From: Lachnospiraceae bacterium
GTDB taxonomy: Bacteria; Bacillota; Clostridia; Lachnospirales; Lachnospiraceae
Reading direction: 5' to 3'
Assembly: GCA_028689585.1 (NCBI GenBank)
Contig: JAQVCW010000005.1
Location: forward strand, 62,001 to 126,000
DNA length: 64,000 bases
Positions 1 through 9,200 of this stretch are shown one piece after another. Below the pieces are notes generated by a model. That model had not been told where the DNA came from. It was given only the letters and a program-made list of their open reading frames with translations, and searched no databases. The translations under genes and the position numbers were made by a program. The first letter of the stretch is position 1; each line of letters starts with the position of its first letter.

Positions 1-198
1 TTTGATCAGGTTCAGGGACTGCTCATGCTCATCATCATCATCGGACAGATCAAAGATCAGCAGAGCGTCCATTCCTCTGTTGCTGTAGTGCTCCGCCAGT
101 CTGAGGGCGTCTCCGTCATCAAAGCGCTGATGATTCTGAAAACCGCAAACCGCCTTTCCATCTTTAAGGTATATCACTGAAATTAATTTTTTCTGCAT
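1..198 (-). CDS. HisA/HisF-like TIM-barrel protein, N-terminal part (cut by window edge)
   Basis: The first 66 codons are visible; the rest lies left of the window. The opening residues (KLISVIYLKDGKAVCGF) align by eye with the start of HisF (ACLDVKDGRVVKGVNF) and less well with HisA. The next stretch (ALRLAEHYSNRGMDALLIFDLS) fits the first helix and second strand of these half-barrels. It is the last visible gene of the his operon, 36 bp after hisB, and has an AAAGGCAG ribosome site. Where HisF and HisA carry a catalytic aspartate (CLD), this protein has tyrosine (VIYL), so it may be a divergent subunit or a fused HisA/HisF-HisI type protein. The exact product cannot be fixed from this fragment. 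Confidence 0.6.
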   Translation of the reverse strand, partial: MQKKLISVIYLKDGKAVCGFQNHQRFDDGDALRLAEHYSNRGMDALLIFDLSDDDDEHEQSLNLIK

Positions 199-234
199 TT
201 TATCTGCCTTTCTGTCACTTATCTTAAATTATGT

Positions 235-822
235 TTAGATGGATCCCTTGGTGGAAAGGACATCTTTGATTCTGGGATCAAACGTCACCGCCTGATCCAA
301 AGCTTTTGAAAACGCCTTGAACATAGCCTCGGCCATATGATGATTATTTCCCGGCGTCAGTATTTTTAAATGCAGGTTCATGGCGGCGCTGTAGGAAACC
401 GCATAGAAAAATTCTCTTACCATTTCCGTACTCATATCCCCCATTTTCCCCGGCGCAAATTCTGCTTCATAGGAAAAATAAGGCCGCCCGCCAAGATCCA
501 GCGCACACAATGCCAGCACCTCGTCCATGGGTAGAATCCTATCCCCATAGCGGCAGATGCCCTTTTTATCACCCAGGGCCTGACGGATCGCAGTGCCCAG
601 CACAATTCCGGTGTCCTCTATCGTATGATGGTCATCCACCTGCAGATCTCCGTCCGCTGTGATCTTCAGATCAAACAGGCCATGACGGGCAAATCCATCC
701 AGCATATGATCAAAGAAGCCAATTCCCGTATTAATCTCTGCTATTCCCGTTCCATCCAGATTCAGCTCAGCCTTTATTCTGGTTTCCTTTGTATTGCGTT
801 CCACTGCTGCAGTTCTATTCAT
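235..822 (-). CDS. hisB: Imidazoleglycerol-phosphate dehydratase
   Basis: This 195-aa monofunctional HisB removes water from imidazole glycerol phosphate to give imidazole acetol phosphate, a late step of histidine synthesis. The manganese-binding histidine motifs are visible: GFFDHMLDGFARHG near the start, DDHHTIEDTGIVLG in the middle and GNNHHMAEA near the end. The length is normal for the family. I chose the ATG at 822 because AGGAG lies 7 bases upstream; an in-frame ATG at 843 falls inside a 16-bp tandem repeat and lacks a better site. It follows hisD in the operon after about 117 bp. Confidence 0.95.
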   Translation of the reverse strand: MNRTAAVERNTKETRIKAELNLDGTGIAEINTGIGFFDHMLDGFARHGLFDLKITADGDLQVDDHHTIEDTGIVLGTAIRQALGDKKGICRYGDRILPMDEVLALCALDLGGRPYFSYEAEFAPGKMGDMSTEMVREFFYAVSYSAAMNLHLKILTPGNNHHMAEAMFKAFSKALDQAVTFDPRIKDVLSTKGSI

Positions 823-833
823 ATTATTTCTCC

Positions 834-889
834 TGATTGTCATTTTGCCTGATTGTCATTTCGCTTGATTGTCATCTCTCCTGATTTTT
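834..889. repeat. 16-bp tandem repeat, 3.5 copies, upstream of hisB
   Basis: Three units starting tgattgtcat occur at 834, 850 and 866 with an exact 16-bp period, followed by a partial unit at 882. On the minus strand each unit reads ATGACAATCA plus a variable purine-rich tail; the copy nearest hisB lies just upstream of its ribosome binding site. It sits in the hisD-hisB gap. Confidence 0.85.
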
Positions 890-939
890 GTCTGTCCTGC
901 GTTTTCCTAAGCCGCCTGCTGTTGTTCAAAGCCGGCCGG

Positions 940-2241
940 TCAGTGAACTTCTTTTCCAAAGCGCACCCCAATGGAGTTGGCATGGGCTGTCAGCCGTTCT
1001 GCTTTTGCGAACTGAATAATATCCTCATGAATCGGTTCCAGCGCTTCTCTGGAATAATAGATAATGCTGGATTTTTTGATAAAGTCATCCACCGACAGCG
1101 GGGAAAAGAACTTTGCGGTACCATTCGTAGGCAGAATATGATTCGGGCCGGCGAAATAATCTCCCAGAGGCTCACTGCTGTATTCGCCAATGAAAATTGC
1201 ACCGGCATTTCTTATCTTCGTCATGACCCGGAAGGGATCTCTGGTCATAATTTCCAGATGCTCCGAGGCAATATCATTGGCCGTGGCAATGGCATCTTCC
1301 ATAGTCTCTGCCACCAGAATATATCCGTACTGATCCAGGGATTTTTGGATGATTTCGTTTCGGGACAGCTTAGCGGTGAAGCGGGCAGCTTCCTCGGAGA
1401 CCTGTTTTGCCAGTGCTTCAGAGGTAGTCACCAGAATCGCGGATGCCATCTCATCGTGTTCTGCCTGGGAGAGAAGGTCCGCTGCCACATAGGTCGGATT
1501 GGCCGTCTCATCGGCCAGCACCATGATCTCACTGGGGCCGGCGATGGAATCGATACTCACATTGCCATAGACTGCCTTCTTTGCCAATGCCACATAGATA
1601 TTGCCGGGACCTACGATCTTATCCACCTTTGGAATGCTCTCGGTACCGAAAGCCAGAGCCGCAATGGCCTGTGCTCCGCCTGCTTTATAGATCACATCCA
1701 CACCGGCTTCCTTTGCGGCCACCAGAGTAGAGGGATTTACCTTTCCGTCTTTTCCGGGAGGAGTGGTCATAATAATCTGGTCTACACCGGCTGTTTTGGC
1801 AGGGACCACATTCATGAGAACGGAAGACGGATAGACTGCCTTGCCGCCCGGCACGTAGACGCCCACCTTTTCCAGCGCAGTTATTTTCTGTCCCAGGATG
1901 GTTCCGTCCGGCTGGCTGTCAAACCAACTGTTCCGCCGCTGTTTTTCATGATACGAACGGATATTCACCAGCGCTTTGCGGATGACGTTCAGCAAAGACG
2001 GATCCACGGTTTCATAGGCTTCGCGGATCTCTTCTGCTGTTACCTGAATGGTTTCTTTCGTCAGGGTTACACCGTCAAATCTGGCGGTGTAATCAAACAG
2101 GGCTTCATCTCTTTTTTCCTTCACCGCCGCTACGATATCGGCAACCCTTTCTTCAAATTCACGATAGCTGTTTGGGCTGCGTTTTAAAAGATTTTCCAGA
2201 ATATCTTTTCTGGTTTCTTCCGTCAATTTTACGATTCTCAT
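940..2241 (-). CDS. hisD: Histidinol dehydrogenase
   Basis: This 433-aa NAD- and zinc-dependent enzyme oxidises L-histidinol to L-histidine in two steps, the last reactions of the pathway. Family hallmarks are visible in order: YVPGGKAVYPSSVLMN, GGAQAIAALAFGT, VGPGNIYVALAKKAVYG, IDSIAGPSE and LLSQAEHDE, the last holding zinc and catalytic residues. The length matches typical HisD. An AGGAGG site precedes the ATG. It lies 23 bp after hisG and is clearly part of the same leftward operon. Confidence 0.97.
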   Translation of the reverse strand: MRIVKLTEETRKDILENLLKRSPNSYREFEERVADIVAAVKEKRDEALFDYTARFDGVTLTKETIQVTAEEIREAYETVDPSLLNVIRKALVNIRSYHEKQRRNSWFDSQPDGTILGQKITALEKVGVYVPGGKAVYPSSVLMNVVPAKTAGVDQIIMTTPPGKDGKVNPSTLVAAKEAGVDVIYKAGGAQAIAALAFGTESIPKVDKIVGPGNIYVALAKKAVYGNVSIDSIAGPSEIMVLADETANPTYVAADLLSQAEHDEMASAILVTTSEALAKQVSEEAARFTAKLSRNEIIQKSLDQYGYILVAETMEDAIATANDIASEHLEIMTRDPFRVMTKIRNAGAIFIGEYSSEPLGDYFAGPNHILPTNGTAKFFSPLSVDDFIKKSSIIYYSREALEPIHEDIIQFAKAERLTAHANSIGVRFGKEVH

Positions 2242-2264
2242 GTCTGTTTCCTCCTGTATGAATA

Positions 2265-2933
2265 TCAGTCCATTAATTTTGCAGACTTCTCTTCTTCTGG
2301 CAGCACCCGGTTCAGATCCTGCAGCAGCTTTGTGATCCGCTCATTTTCCATCTTCATGCTTACCTGATTCACCACCACTCTGGCGGAGAGAGGGCATACC
2401 TCTTCCAGTACCACCAGCCCGTTTTCCCGCAGGGTGGAGCCGGTCTCCACGATATCCACAATGACCTCGGACAGCCCTACGATGGGCGCCAGCTCGATGG
2501 AACCGTTTAATTTAATGATCTCCACCGTCTGGTTTTTCTGGTTATAAAAATAATCCTTGGCAATATTGGGGTACTTGGTGGCGACACGAATCTGTTCCTG
2601 GTGCAGAAGAAGCTCCCGCGCGGATTCCGGTCCGCAGACACACATGCGGCATTTTCCAAAGCCCAGATCCAGCACCTCATATAATTTTCTCTGCTCTTCC
2701 AGAATCGTATCCTTTCCCACTACTCCGATGTCCGCCGCACCATATTCCACATAAGTGGGCACATCCGGCCCCTTGGAGAGAAAGAATTTCAGTTTTAATT
2801 CTTCATTTACAAAAATCAGCTTTCGGGAATCCGGATCCTTCATCTCCTCGCAGGTAATCCCGATTTTTTCAAATAATTCCAGCGTCTTTTTAGCAAGTCT
2901 TCCCTTTCCCAGGGCAAATGTCAAATATCTCAT
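2265..2933 (-). CDS. hisG: ATP phosphoribosyltransferase, short form
   Basis: At 222 aa this is the short HisG, which catalyses the first committed step of histidine synthesis, joining ATP and PRPP. It lacks the C-terminal regulatory domain of long HisG and is known to need HisZ as a partner; hisZ lies directly upstream. Visible motifs include [14 protein letters not shown] at the start, [13 protein letters not shown], and the PRPP-type loop [14 protein letters not shown]. The ATG at 2933 begins 1 base after the hisZ stop, so translation is probably coupled. The pathway is normally feedback-inhibited by histidine through HisZ. Confidence 0.96.
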   Translation of the reverse strand: MRYLTFALGKGRLAKKTLELFEKIGITCEEMKDPDSRKLIFVNEELKLKFFLSKGPDVPTYVEYGAADIGVVGKDTILEEQRKLYEVLDLGFGKCRMCVCGPESARELLLHQEQIRVATKYPNIAKDYFYNQKNQTVEIIKLNGSIELAPIVGLSEVIVDIVETGSTLRENGLVVLEEVCPLSARVVVNQVSMKMENERITKLLQDLNRVLPEEEKSAKLMD

Positions 2934-2934
2934 C

Positions 2935-4149
2935 TCAGATGTCCTCCATCTCTATCACACCGGCAAATTTCTCTGCATCCGCGTAAGTCTGATAGTCCTT
3001 TTTGCCTTTGCCGTCTTCCATCTGCATCAGCTCCACATATTTTCCCTGACGGCGGTAATCCATGGCTTTTTGGATCGCAGCCGTCCGGTTCCTTTTATGA
3101 TACAGGATCAGATAGCGGCTGTGCTCTGATAAAATGTCAATCTTCTGTCTGGACAATGCATTCATAAGCTGGTTGATCACCACCACAAAACCAATGGCCG
3201 GTGCCTCTTTTCCAAAATGCCCCAGAAGCTGGTCATAGCGTCCGCCTTTGATCAGAGCATCTCCGCTCCCATAAGTATATCCCCGGAAAATAATGCCGGT
3301 ATAATACATATAACTGCTCAGCATTCCAAGATCAAAGGAAACATAGCGGTCCAGCTCATAGATTTTCAGAATATCCAATACCTCCTGCAGACGGGTGATC
3401 GCCTGGGAAGCAGAGGTCATCCGGGAAGAGCCGCCGTTTTTGAACGCATCCATGGACAGCGCCCTTTCCAGTATCTCTTCTCCCCCAAACAGGGAAGGCA
3501 GCGCTGCAAATACTTTTTTCAGCTCCTCGTCAATGGTCTCTTCGGACAGGAGCTTTTCTACACCAAAGCTGTTCTTATTGATGATCAACTGTCTCAATTC
3601 TTCTTCCTTCTGACCGTTCAGTCCGGCCTCTGCGGCCAGACCTTCAAAAAACTGAACCTGGCCGATGCTGATCTGAAAATCTCTTAATCCTGCCTTCAGG
3701 AGAGTATCAATCACCATGGCGATCACCTCAGCATCCGCTTCCGCCGTAGAATCGCCGATCAGCTCGGCTCCCAGTTCCGTACTTTCCTTTAGGCGTCCCT
3801 GATAGCTGGAATTATTGATGAAATTATTTCCAAGATAGCTGAGACGGATGGGCTTTTCCTCATTCATAAAGTATTTGGATGCCGCCCTTGCGATAGAGGG
3901 GGTGAAATCGGGCCGAAGCACCAGCGTATTTCCCTCGCGGTCAAAAAATTTATATAATTCTCTGGAGGGAATGGTGCCCACCTCCCGGCTGAATACATCA
4001 AAGAACTCAAAGGTAGGTGTCTCAATATCACGATATCCATAGGAATTGAGTACCTGTCTTAAGTGGCTTTCCAAAATCAGCTTTTTCTCGCACTCTTCGC
4101 TGTAAATATCCCGTACACCCTCCGGTGTATGTAAAATTTTCTGTATCAT
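2935..4149 (-). CDS. hisZ: ATP phosphoribosyltransferase regulatory subunit
   Basis: This 404-aa HisRS-like protein is the regulatory partner of short HisG. The class II synthetase-like fold is recognisable from [12 protein letters not shown] at the N-terminus, the motif 2 stretch [20 protein letters not shown] and the late YIGG-like segment [21 protein letters not shown]. It lacks the C-terminal anticodon-binding domain of true HisRS. It is the first gene of the operon, with a sigma-A promoter about 70 bp upstream of its ATG. A true histidyl-tRNA synthetase is less likely because of the neighbouring hisG. Confidence 0.95.
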   Translation of the reverse strand: MIQKILHTPEGVRDIYSEECEKKLILESHLRQVLNSYGYRDIETPTFEFFDVFSREVGTIPSRELYKFFDREGNTLVLRPDFTPSIARAASKYFMNEEKPIRLSYLGNNFINNSSYQGRLKESTELGAELIGDSTAEADAEVIAMVIDTLLKAGLRDFQISIGQVQFFEGLAAEAGLNGQKEEELRQLIINKNSFGVEKLLSEETIDEELKKVFAALPSLFGGEEILERALSMDAFKNGGSSRMTSASQAITRLQEVLDILKIYELDRYVSFDLGMLSSYMYYTGIIFRGYTYGSGDALIKGGRYDQLLGHFGKEAPAIGFVVVINQLMNALSRQKIDILSEHSRYLILYHKRNRTAAIQKAMDYRRQGKYVELMQMEDGKGKKDYQTYADAEKFAGVIEMEDI

Positions 4150-4220
4150 ATCATTTCCTTTCCGCTTCGTAAAACTGAATATTTCACTTTAGTATGGTAG
4201 AGCATTAAACTGCTCCGCCC

Positions 4221-4249
4221 ATTATACAAAATAACTCCATTCCTGTCAA
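4221..4249 (-). promoter_or_regulatory. Sigma-A promoter of the his operon
   Basis: On the minus strand TTGACA (4249-4244) and TATAAT (4226-4221) are separated by 17 bases, a perfect vegetative promoter. Transcription would start near 4214, giving a leader of about 65 nt before hisZ. I saw no T-box or long attenuator in that leader. Confidence 0.9.
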
Positions 4250-4294
4250 TCCCCGGTATTCAAATCTTTTCGGAATCTCTTTTTTCTCAGCACT

Positions 4295-4413
4295 GCGGTT
4301 CCTGCATCATTTTAGTATACAGCTCATTCTCGGCGGTTCCTACATCATTTTAGTGCACGGCTCATTCTGCGGTTCCTGCATCATTTTAGTGCACAGCTCA
4401 TTCTCTGCGGTTC
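4295..4413. repeat. 36-38 bp tandem repeat, about 3.2 copies
   Basis: Units starting gcggttcctgcatcatttta begin at 4295, 4333 and 4369, with a partial unit at 4407. They differ by a few bases. The last unit runs into the final codons of recU (stop at 4398-4400), so the array may have grown from the recU 3' end. It fills the gap between recU and the his promoter. Confidence 0.85.
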
Positions 4414-4931
4414 AGATCTCTCTGCAGCGGTTCCAGATAAGGCACCAGGACTCCGTGGTTTTGCCGGATCTGAAAGCTCTGGTCCAGTTCTTCGAAGCGG
4501 AAGCTTTTTCTTCCTCCATCCTCCGCCCGCTGCCAGAACACCTTAATGTGATCATAGGGCAGATAGTACATTTCGTTTCGGTGGGTGTAGAAAATAATGA
4601 AAAAAGAAATGCCTCCCTGCTTTTCAAACAGCTCCATAAACTTCATCTGATGCGCATGAATATTCTGAAGACTGAAGGTGTCATAATTACATTCCTTTGC
4701 GTCAAAGCAGACGGGAAGCCCCTGAACCGCTCCTATGTAGTCTACGGTACTTTTCTGGTCAAAATAAGCCAGTGTGATATGACGGTTTTCTTTGTCGATT
4801 TTTATCGGGGTGATGGGAGTCGGAACCTTTTGAATCAGGGCCAGTCCCTTTTCCATATACTGTTCGTTTGTGCGGTTGATCAGATCCTCCAGGGTAGAAC
4901 CACGAAGTCCTCTGGAATTCCAGGTTGTCAT
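4398..4931 (-). CDS. recU: Holliday junction resolvase RecU
   Basis: This 177-aa nuclease cleaves Holliday junctions during recombination and chromosome segregation. The RecU pattern NSRGLRGSTLEDLINRTNEQY near the start, the catalytic stretch around DYIGAVQGLPVCFDAKE and the late KVFWQRAEDGGRKSF are typical of the family. Start 4931 was chosen over longer in-frame options because GGAGAG lies just upstream and MTTWNSRGLRG is the usual beginning. The C-terminal codons overlap a tandem repeat array, so the last few residues may be strain-variable. In Bacilli recU is next to a PBP gene; here it follows a pseudouridine synthase. Confidence 0.9.
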   Translation of the reverse strand: MTTWNSRGLRGSTLEDLINRTNEQYMEKGLALIQKVPTPITPIKIDKENRHITLAYFDQKSTVDYIGAVQGLPVCFDAKECNYDTFSLQNIHAHQMKFMELFEKQGGISFFIIFYTHRNEMYYLPYDHIKVFWQRAEDGGRKSFRFEELDQSFQIRQNHGVLVPYLEPLQRDLNRRE

Positions 4932-4956
4932 AAATTTTCTCTCCTGCCTATTTTGA

Positions 4957-5964
4957 TCAGTGCCTGCGGGGCTTTTGCATTTCGCCTTCCAGTATCTTCT
5001 GAAATTCTGCCGGCAGTTCGGCGACAAATACTTTTTCAGATACATTGGATAAGGCTCCAGTCAGTACCGGCATTTCCAGACGATAGGAATGCAGAAGCTG
5101 ACAGGTCAGTCTGTATTTTTTACGGAATTGTTCGTTTAATCCCGGATTTCCATATTTGGTATCTCCGATGATGGGATGCCCTATGGATGCCAGGTGAGCG
5201 CGGATCTGATGGCTTTTTCCGGTAATCAGTTTTACCTCCAGCAAGGTCAGATCCTTTCCGGTTTGAATCGGATGATATTCGGTGCGGATCAGGGAGGCAC
5301 CGGGCTTTTCCACTGCGGATACCGTTACCTGATTAGTTCTTTCATTTTTGACCAGATATCCTTCCAGATGCCGGGAATCTGTGATCTGCCCCTTCACCAG
5401 ACAGCGGTAATATTTATGCATTGTCCGGTTCCGGAACAGTTCGCTCAGCTCCTGCAGTCCGGCCAGGGTTTTGCCTGCCGCCACCATTCCGCTGGTATTG
5501 CGGTCCAGACGGTTGCAGACCGATGGGCGGAAGGTCTGAAGCTGTTTTGGTGTTACGGCACCGGTGCGAAGGAGGTAAGCTGTCAGATATTCCACCAGGG
5601 ACACATCTTTTGGAGCGGCTTTTTGAGACAGCATACCGGCCGGTTTGTTGATCAGCAGTATATTTTGATCCTCATAAATAATATTCAGAGAAACCGACTG
5701 ATCCCTCTCCGCTTTCACGGCCGCCTGATCCGGGATCACATCCGCTCCCTTAAATTTTTCGTAAGTCTCATCCGATAAGAAAATCCGGATCTGATCTTTT
5801 TCCTGCAGCTTTTCGGAGCCATCCGCTTTTTTCTCATTGAGTGTAATGTTCTTTTTCCGGAGCATTTTGTATAAAAAGCTTTTGGGAGCCTCTTTTAAAT
5901 ATTTTGCCAGCAGCTTATCCAGCCTCTGGCCGGCTTCATTTGAAGATACGATAATTTCTTTCAC
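4957..5964 (-). CDS. RluC/RluD-family RNA pseudouridine synthase
   Basis: This 335-aa enzyme isomerises uridine to pseudouridine, most likely in 23S rRNA. An N-terminal S4-like RNA-binding region (EAGQRLDKLLAKYLKEAP) is followed by the catalytic domain with the family motif RLDRNTSGMV, whose aspartate is the nucleophile. A late segment (TGKSHQIRAHLASIGHPIIG) is also diagnostic. The start is GTG at 5964 with AGGAGG 5 bases upstream. Which uridines it targets cannot be read from sequence. Confidence 0.93.
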   Translation of the reverse strand: MKEIIVSSNEAGQRLDKLLAKYLKEAPKSFLYKMLRKKNITLNEKKADGSEKLQEKDQIRIFLSDETYEKFKGADVIPDQAAVKAERDQSVSLNIIYEDQNILLINKPAGMLSQKAAPKDVSLVEYLTAYLLRTGAVTPKQLQTFRPSVCNRLDRNTSGMVAAGKTLAGLQELSELFRNRTMHKYYRCLVKGQITDSRHLEGYLVKNERTNQVTVSAVEKPGASLIRTEYHPIQTGKDLTLLEVKLITGKSHQIRAHLASIGHPIIGDTKYGNPGLNEQFRKKYRLTCQLLHSYRLEMPVLTGALSNVSEKVFVAELPAEFQKILEGEMQKPRRH

Positions 5965-5988
5965 AGATGCCTCCTGATTTTCAGTTCG

Positions 5989-6597
5989 TCAGATCGAGAT
6001 TGCCATCAGCACATGCTTGATCAGCTCTTCTCTGGACAAGTCCGGATAGTTTTCATCCGGCGTGAACTTGATCCCTTCCTGATATTTTTCCGGATTTTTT
6101 GCAAGTTGATCGATCCGTTCCAGAAACGGCTTCAGTTCCCGGAATATTTTTACTTTTACAGAATAATATCCATTGGAGCTGAGGATCTTTGCCATATGTT
6201 TTTCCATAAAGTCAAATTTCCCTTTTTCTGCGCTGCTGTAGGCGGCTACCTGATTGCCGCAGATGACCATCGCTTCCATGGACATGCTGCCTTCATAGGC
6301 GGTCACAGTCAGTTCATAGGCTCTCACCAGATTTTTTGCCCGTGCTTCTGTCTGATCAAAGGTCTCCTGCATTGCCGATTTCTGCATCAGGATCATGATC
6401 AGATTCACGGCCACCTTCGCTGCCGGAAGCATTCCAAGGACAGCCACCAGGGTAAACAGATTTTTTCTGGTCCCTGTCTGCAGCAGTCCGGTGATAAAAA
6501 TAATCATGGGAATGGCAAACATGACGAATGTAATAATGCCGCGTTTCTTTTTTTCGTATTTAATATAGCCGTAATTGCCTTTGGTGATTTTCTTCAT
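5989..6597 (-). CDS. Membrane protein of unknown function with two TM segments
   Basis: I do not recognise this 202-aa protein. Two hydrophobic segments lie near the N-terminus (roughly residues 24-43 and 50-75: ITFVMFAIPMIIFITGLL and LFTLVAVLGMLPAAKVAVNL), followed by a soluble, mostly charged domain of about 120 residues. The KGNYGYIKYEKKKR start suggests the N-terminus is cytoplasmic. The ATG at 6597 has AGGCGG upstream; an alternative ATG at 6612 overlaps the ygiQ stop as ATGA. It appears co-transcribed with ygiQ and the downstream pseudouridine synthase. Confidence 0.75.
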   Translation of the reverse strand: MKKITKGNYGYIKYEKKKRGIITFVMFAIPMIIFITGLLQTGTRKNLFTLVAVLGMLPAAKVAVNLIMILMQKSAMQETFDQTEARAKNLVRAYELTVTAYEGSMSMEAMVICGNQVAAYSSAEKGKFDFMEKHMAKILSSNGYYSVKVKIFRELKPFLERIDQLAKNPEKYQEGIKFTPDENYPDLSREELIKHVLMAISI

Positions 6598-6608
6598 GGT
6601 GCCGCCTT

Positions 6609-8522
6609 TCATTTCTTTTTATGGACATTCCGGATGGTTCTCCCGGTTCTCTTCTGTCTGATTTCCTGTTTTTTATTGCTGTTCCCGGACGAATGGAAAT
6701 CTGCGTGAGTCTGTCCAAAGCCCCCGGCTTTTTGAGGATGCAGCAGACATTTTGGACCAAATCCGATCAGATCCTCCCGATGTGCCAGCTTCAGTGCTTC
6801 TTCCACCAGTTCTCTGTTTTTTGGATTCCGGTACTGCATCAATGCCCTTTGCAGAGCTTTTTCATGAGGATTTCGGGGCACGTATACCTTATCCATGGTG
6901 CGCGGATCCAGTCCTGTATAATACATACAGGTAGAGATCGTGGACGGCGTAGGATAAAAATCCTGTACCTGTTCCGGCATATAACCCAGATCCCTCAGAT
7001 ATTCCGCCAGTTCCACCGCATCCTTCATGGTGCAGCCCGGATGAGAGGACATCAGATAAGGAACCAGGAACTGATTCATGCCGCAGGTCTGATTCATTTT
7101 CTGATATTGGTCCACAAATTTCTGATAGACGCTGTGCCGGGGCTTTCCCATTTTTTCCAGCACCCGGTCGGAGACATGCTCAGGCGCCACCTTTAGCTGT
7201 CCGCTGATGTGATATTTCACCAGTTCTCTCAGAAATTCGTCCGAATGATCTGCAGTCACATAGTCAAAACGGATTCCGGAACGCACAAATACTTTTTTGA
7301 TTTTGGGAAGCGCCCGCAGTTTCCTTAATAATTCCACATAATCCCTGTGATCTGCGGTCAGATTTTTACAGGGTTGGGGAAACAGGCACTGACGGTCTTT
7401 GCATACGCCGCGGGTAAGCTGCTTCCGGCAGGAGGGCTGACGGAAATTTGCGGTAGGGCCGCCCACATCGTGGATATATCCTTTGAAATCCGGTTCCGCT
7501 GTCATCAGCTTTGCTTCATTGAGAATGGAATCATGGCTCCTGGTCTGAATAATCCGTCCCTGATGAAAGGTCAGCGCGCAGAAATTGCAGCCGCCAAAGC
7601 AGCCCCGGTTGCTGACCAGGCTGAACTTGATCTCTGTGATCGCGGGCACTCCGCCCAGCGCTTCATAGGAAGGGTGATAGGTCCTGCAGTAAGGCAGGCC
7701 ATAGACTTCATCCATTTCTTCCTGATTCAGCGGTTTTGCCGTAGGATTCTGCACCACGAAGACCGTGTCATACTGTTCCGCCATGCGTTTTCCGGAAAAA
7801 GGATCCGTATTGCAGTACTGCTGATAAAAGCTTCTGGCATAATTGACCGGATCCTCCTGCAGTTTCTCATAGGATGGAAGCAGCTCATAATCATAGACCT
7901 GATCGATTCGCTTCGTCTTAAAACAGGTACCGTCGATGAAGGTAATATCCTTTATCTCAATGCCGGAAGAAAGGGCATCTGCTATCTCCACAATGGAGCG
8001 CTCTCCCATTCCGTAGGAGATCAGATCCGCTCCGCAGTCCATCAGCAGTGACCGTTTCAGAGAATTGCTCCAATAATCATAATGGGCCAGTCTGCGCAGA
8101 CTGGCTTCGATTCCGCCTGCGATCACAGGCGTTTTTTTATATACCTGGCGGATTAAATTGCAGTATACCATCACAGCCCGGTCCGGCCGTCTGCCCATCA
8201 CTCCTCCCGGTGTATAGGCATCGGTCTGCCGGTGCTTTTTGGAAACGGAATAGTGATTCACCATGGAATCCATATTTCCCGCTGATACCAGAAAGCCCAG
8301 CCGGGGCTCTCCCAGCACGGTTATACTGCGGCTGTCCTTCCAGTCGGGCTGGGAGATAATCCCCACCGAATAGCCGTTTTTTTGAAGAAGGCGGCTGATG
8401 ATTGCATGTCCGAAGGAAGGGTGATCCACATAGGCATCCCCAATGACATAGACAAAATCCAATTGTTCGATTCCCTGAAGCTTCATATCCTCTTTCGAAA
8501 CAGGGAGAAAGTTCAAACTCAT
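6609..8522 (-). CDS. YgiQ family radical SAM protein
   Basis: This 637-aa protein belongs to the YgiQ (UPF0313) radical SAM family, whose reaction is not established. The 4Fe-4S/SAM motif CFGGCNFC places cysteines at about residues 308, 312 and 315. N-terminal features such as YVIGDAYVDHPSFGHA and GGIEASLRRLAHYDYWS are characteristic of the family. The C-terminus ends in a basic tail. Its ATG overlaps the stop of the upstream HAD gene as ATGA, so the two are probably translationally coupled. Confidence 0.93.
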   Translation of the reverse strand: MSLNFLPVSKEDMKLQGIEQLDFVYVIGDAYVDHPSFGHAIISRLLQKNGYSVGIISQPDWKDSRSITVLGEPRLGFLVSAGNMDSMVNHYSVSKKHRQTDAYTPGGVMGRRPDRAVMVYCNLIRQVYKKTPVIAGGIEASLRRLAHYDYWSNSLKRSLLMDCGADLISYGMGERSIVEIADALSSGIEIKDITFIDGTCFKTKRIDQVYDYELLPSYEKLQEDPVNYARSFYQQYCNTDPFSGKRMAEQYDTVFVVQNPTAKPLNQEEMDEVYGLPYCRTYHPSYEALGGVPAITEIKFSLVSNRGCFGGCNFCALTFHQGRIIQTRSHDSILNEAKLMTAEPDFKGYIHDVGGPTANFRQPSCRKQLTRGVCKDRQCLFPQPCKNLTADHRDYVELLRKLRALPKIKKVFVRSGIRFDYVTADHSDEFLRELVKYHISGQLKVAPEHVSDRVLEKMGKPRHSVYQKFVDQYQKMNQTCGMNQFLVPYLMSSHPGCTMKDAVELAEYLRDLGYMPEQVQDFYPTPSTISTCMYYTGLDPRTMDKVYVPRNPHEKALQRALMQYRNPKNRELVEEALKLAHREDLIGFGPKCLLHPQKAGGFGQTHADFHSSGNSNKKQEIRQKRTGRTIRNVHKKK

Positions 8523-9187
8523 CGCAGCACCTCATAGGTATGATCCAATACCTCATCAAAATTATGGATATAATAGTTCGCAAGTGATCTAATTTCCTGC
8601 GTCCGGTTTCTGGAATAGTCGTCTTCTACCGCACAGACCTGCATTCCTGCGTTCAGTCCGGCCTGGATTCCCATAGGGACGTCTTCAAACACCAGACACT
8701 CTTTGGGAGTCACCCGAAAAGTATCGGCTACACTCAGGTAAACGTCCGGAGCCGGTTTTCCTTTTGCCACCTCACAGGAGGTGCGGATGCAGTCAAACAG
8801 CCCTTCCACCTGATTGCTTTTTAAGGCGGCGCGGGCCAGCTCAATATGATTGCTGGTGGCGATTCCAAGACGAAATCCCATCTCTTTTAATTTCAGCAGC
8901 ATTTGCAGCGCACCCTGTTTTAACGGGACCTGCTTTTCATACTTTTCATAAGCCATCCGGTTCCAGTCCGCTTTTACCTCTTCTACGCTCAGGGGAAGCT
9001 GAAACCGGTTTTTAAAATAAGCGGCAGTTTCGGTAAACCCCATCCCCTCGATGGCAATCTCCAGATCCCTGGGAAGCTCAATATGAAAACGCCCCAGATA
9101 TTCAATATCAATATCCTTCCACATCCACATGGAATCCATTAGGGTGCCGTCCATATCGAAGATCACTGCTTTTTTATGTTCAAACAT
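8519..9187 (-). CDS. HAD-superfamily phosphatase, beta-phosphoglucomutase-like
   Basis: This 222-aa HAD hydrolase has motif I AVIFDMDGTLMDS (two catalytic aspartates), motif II GIATSNH and motifs III/IV around KPAPDVYLSVA and CLVFEDVPMGIQAG. The helical cap between motifs I and II is the size seen in beta-phosphoglucomutase and sugar-phosphate phosphatases. The substrate cannot be predicted. A strong AGGAG site precedes the ATG. The gene lies between a pseudouridine synthase and ygiQ in a tight leftward run. Confidence 0.9.
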   Translation of the reverse strand: MFEHKKAVIFDMDGTLMDSMWMWKDIDIEYLGRFHIELPRDLEIAIEGMGFTETAAYFKNRFQLPLSVEEVKADWNRMAYEKYEKQVPLKQGALQMLLKLKEMGFRLGIATSNHIELARAALKSNQVEGLFDCIRTSCEVAKGKPAPDVYLSVADTFRVTPKECLVFEDVPMGIQAGLNAGMQVCAVEDDYSRNRTQEIRSLANYYIHNFDEVLDHTYEVLR

Positions 9188-9200
9188 AGCAAAACTCCTT

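Noticed and set aside
853-2187. Plus-strand open frame of 444 codons over hisD
   Set aside because: It is the antisense of hisD; no ribosome site and no protein-like composition (very rich in Cys, His and Ile), while hisD is clear.
4150-4220. T-box riboswitch ahead of the his operon
   Set aside because: The leader is only about 65 nt and lacks the conserved T-box sequence.
4295-4413. Possible CRISPR array
   Set aside because: Units run directly head to tail with no unique spacers, and no cas genes are visible.
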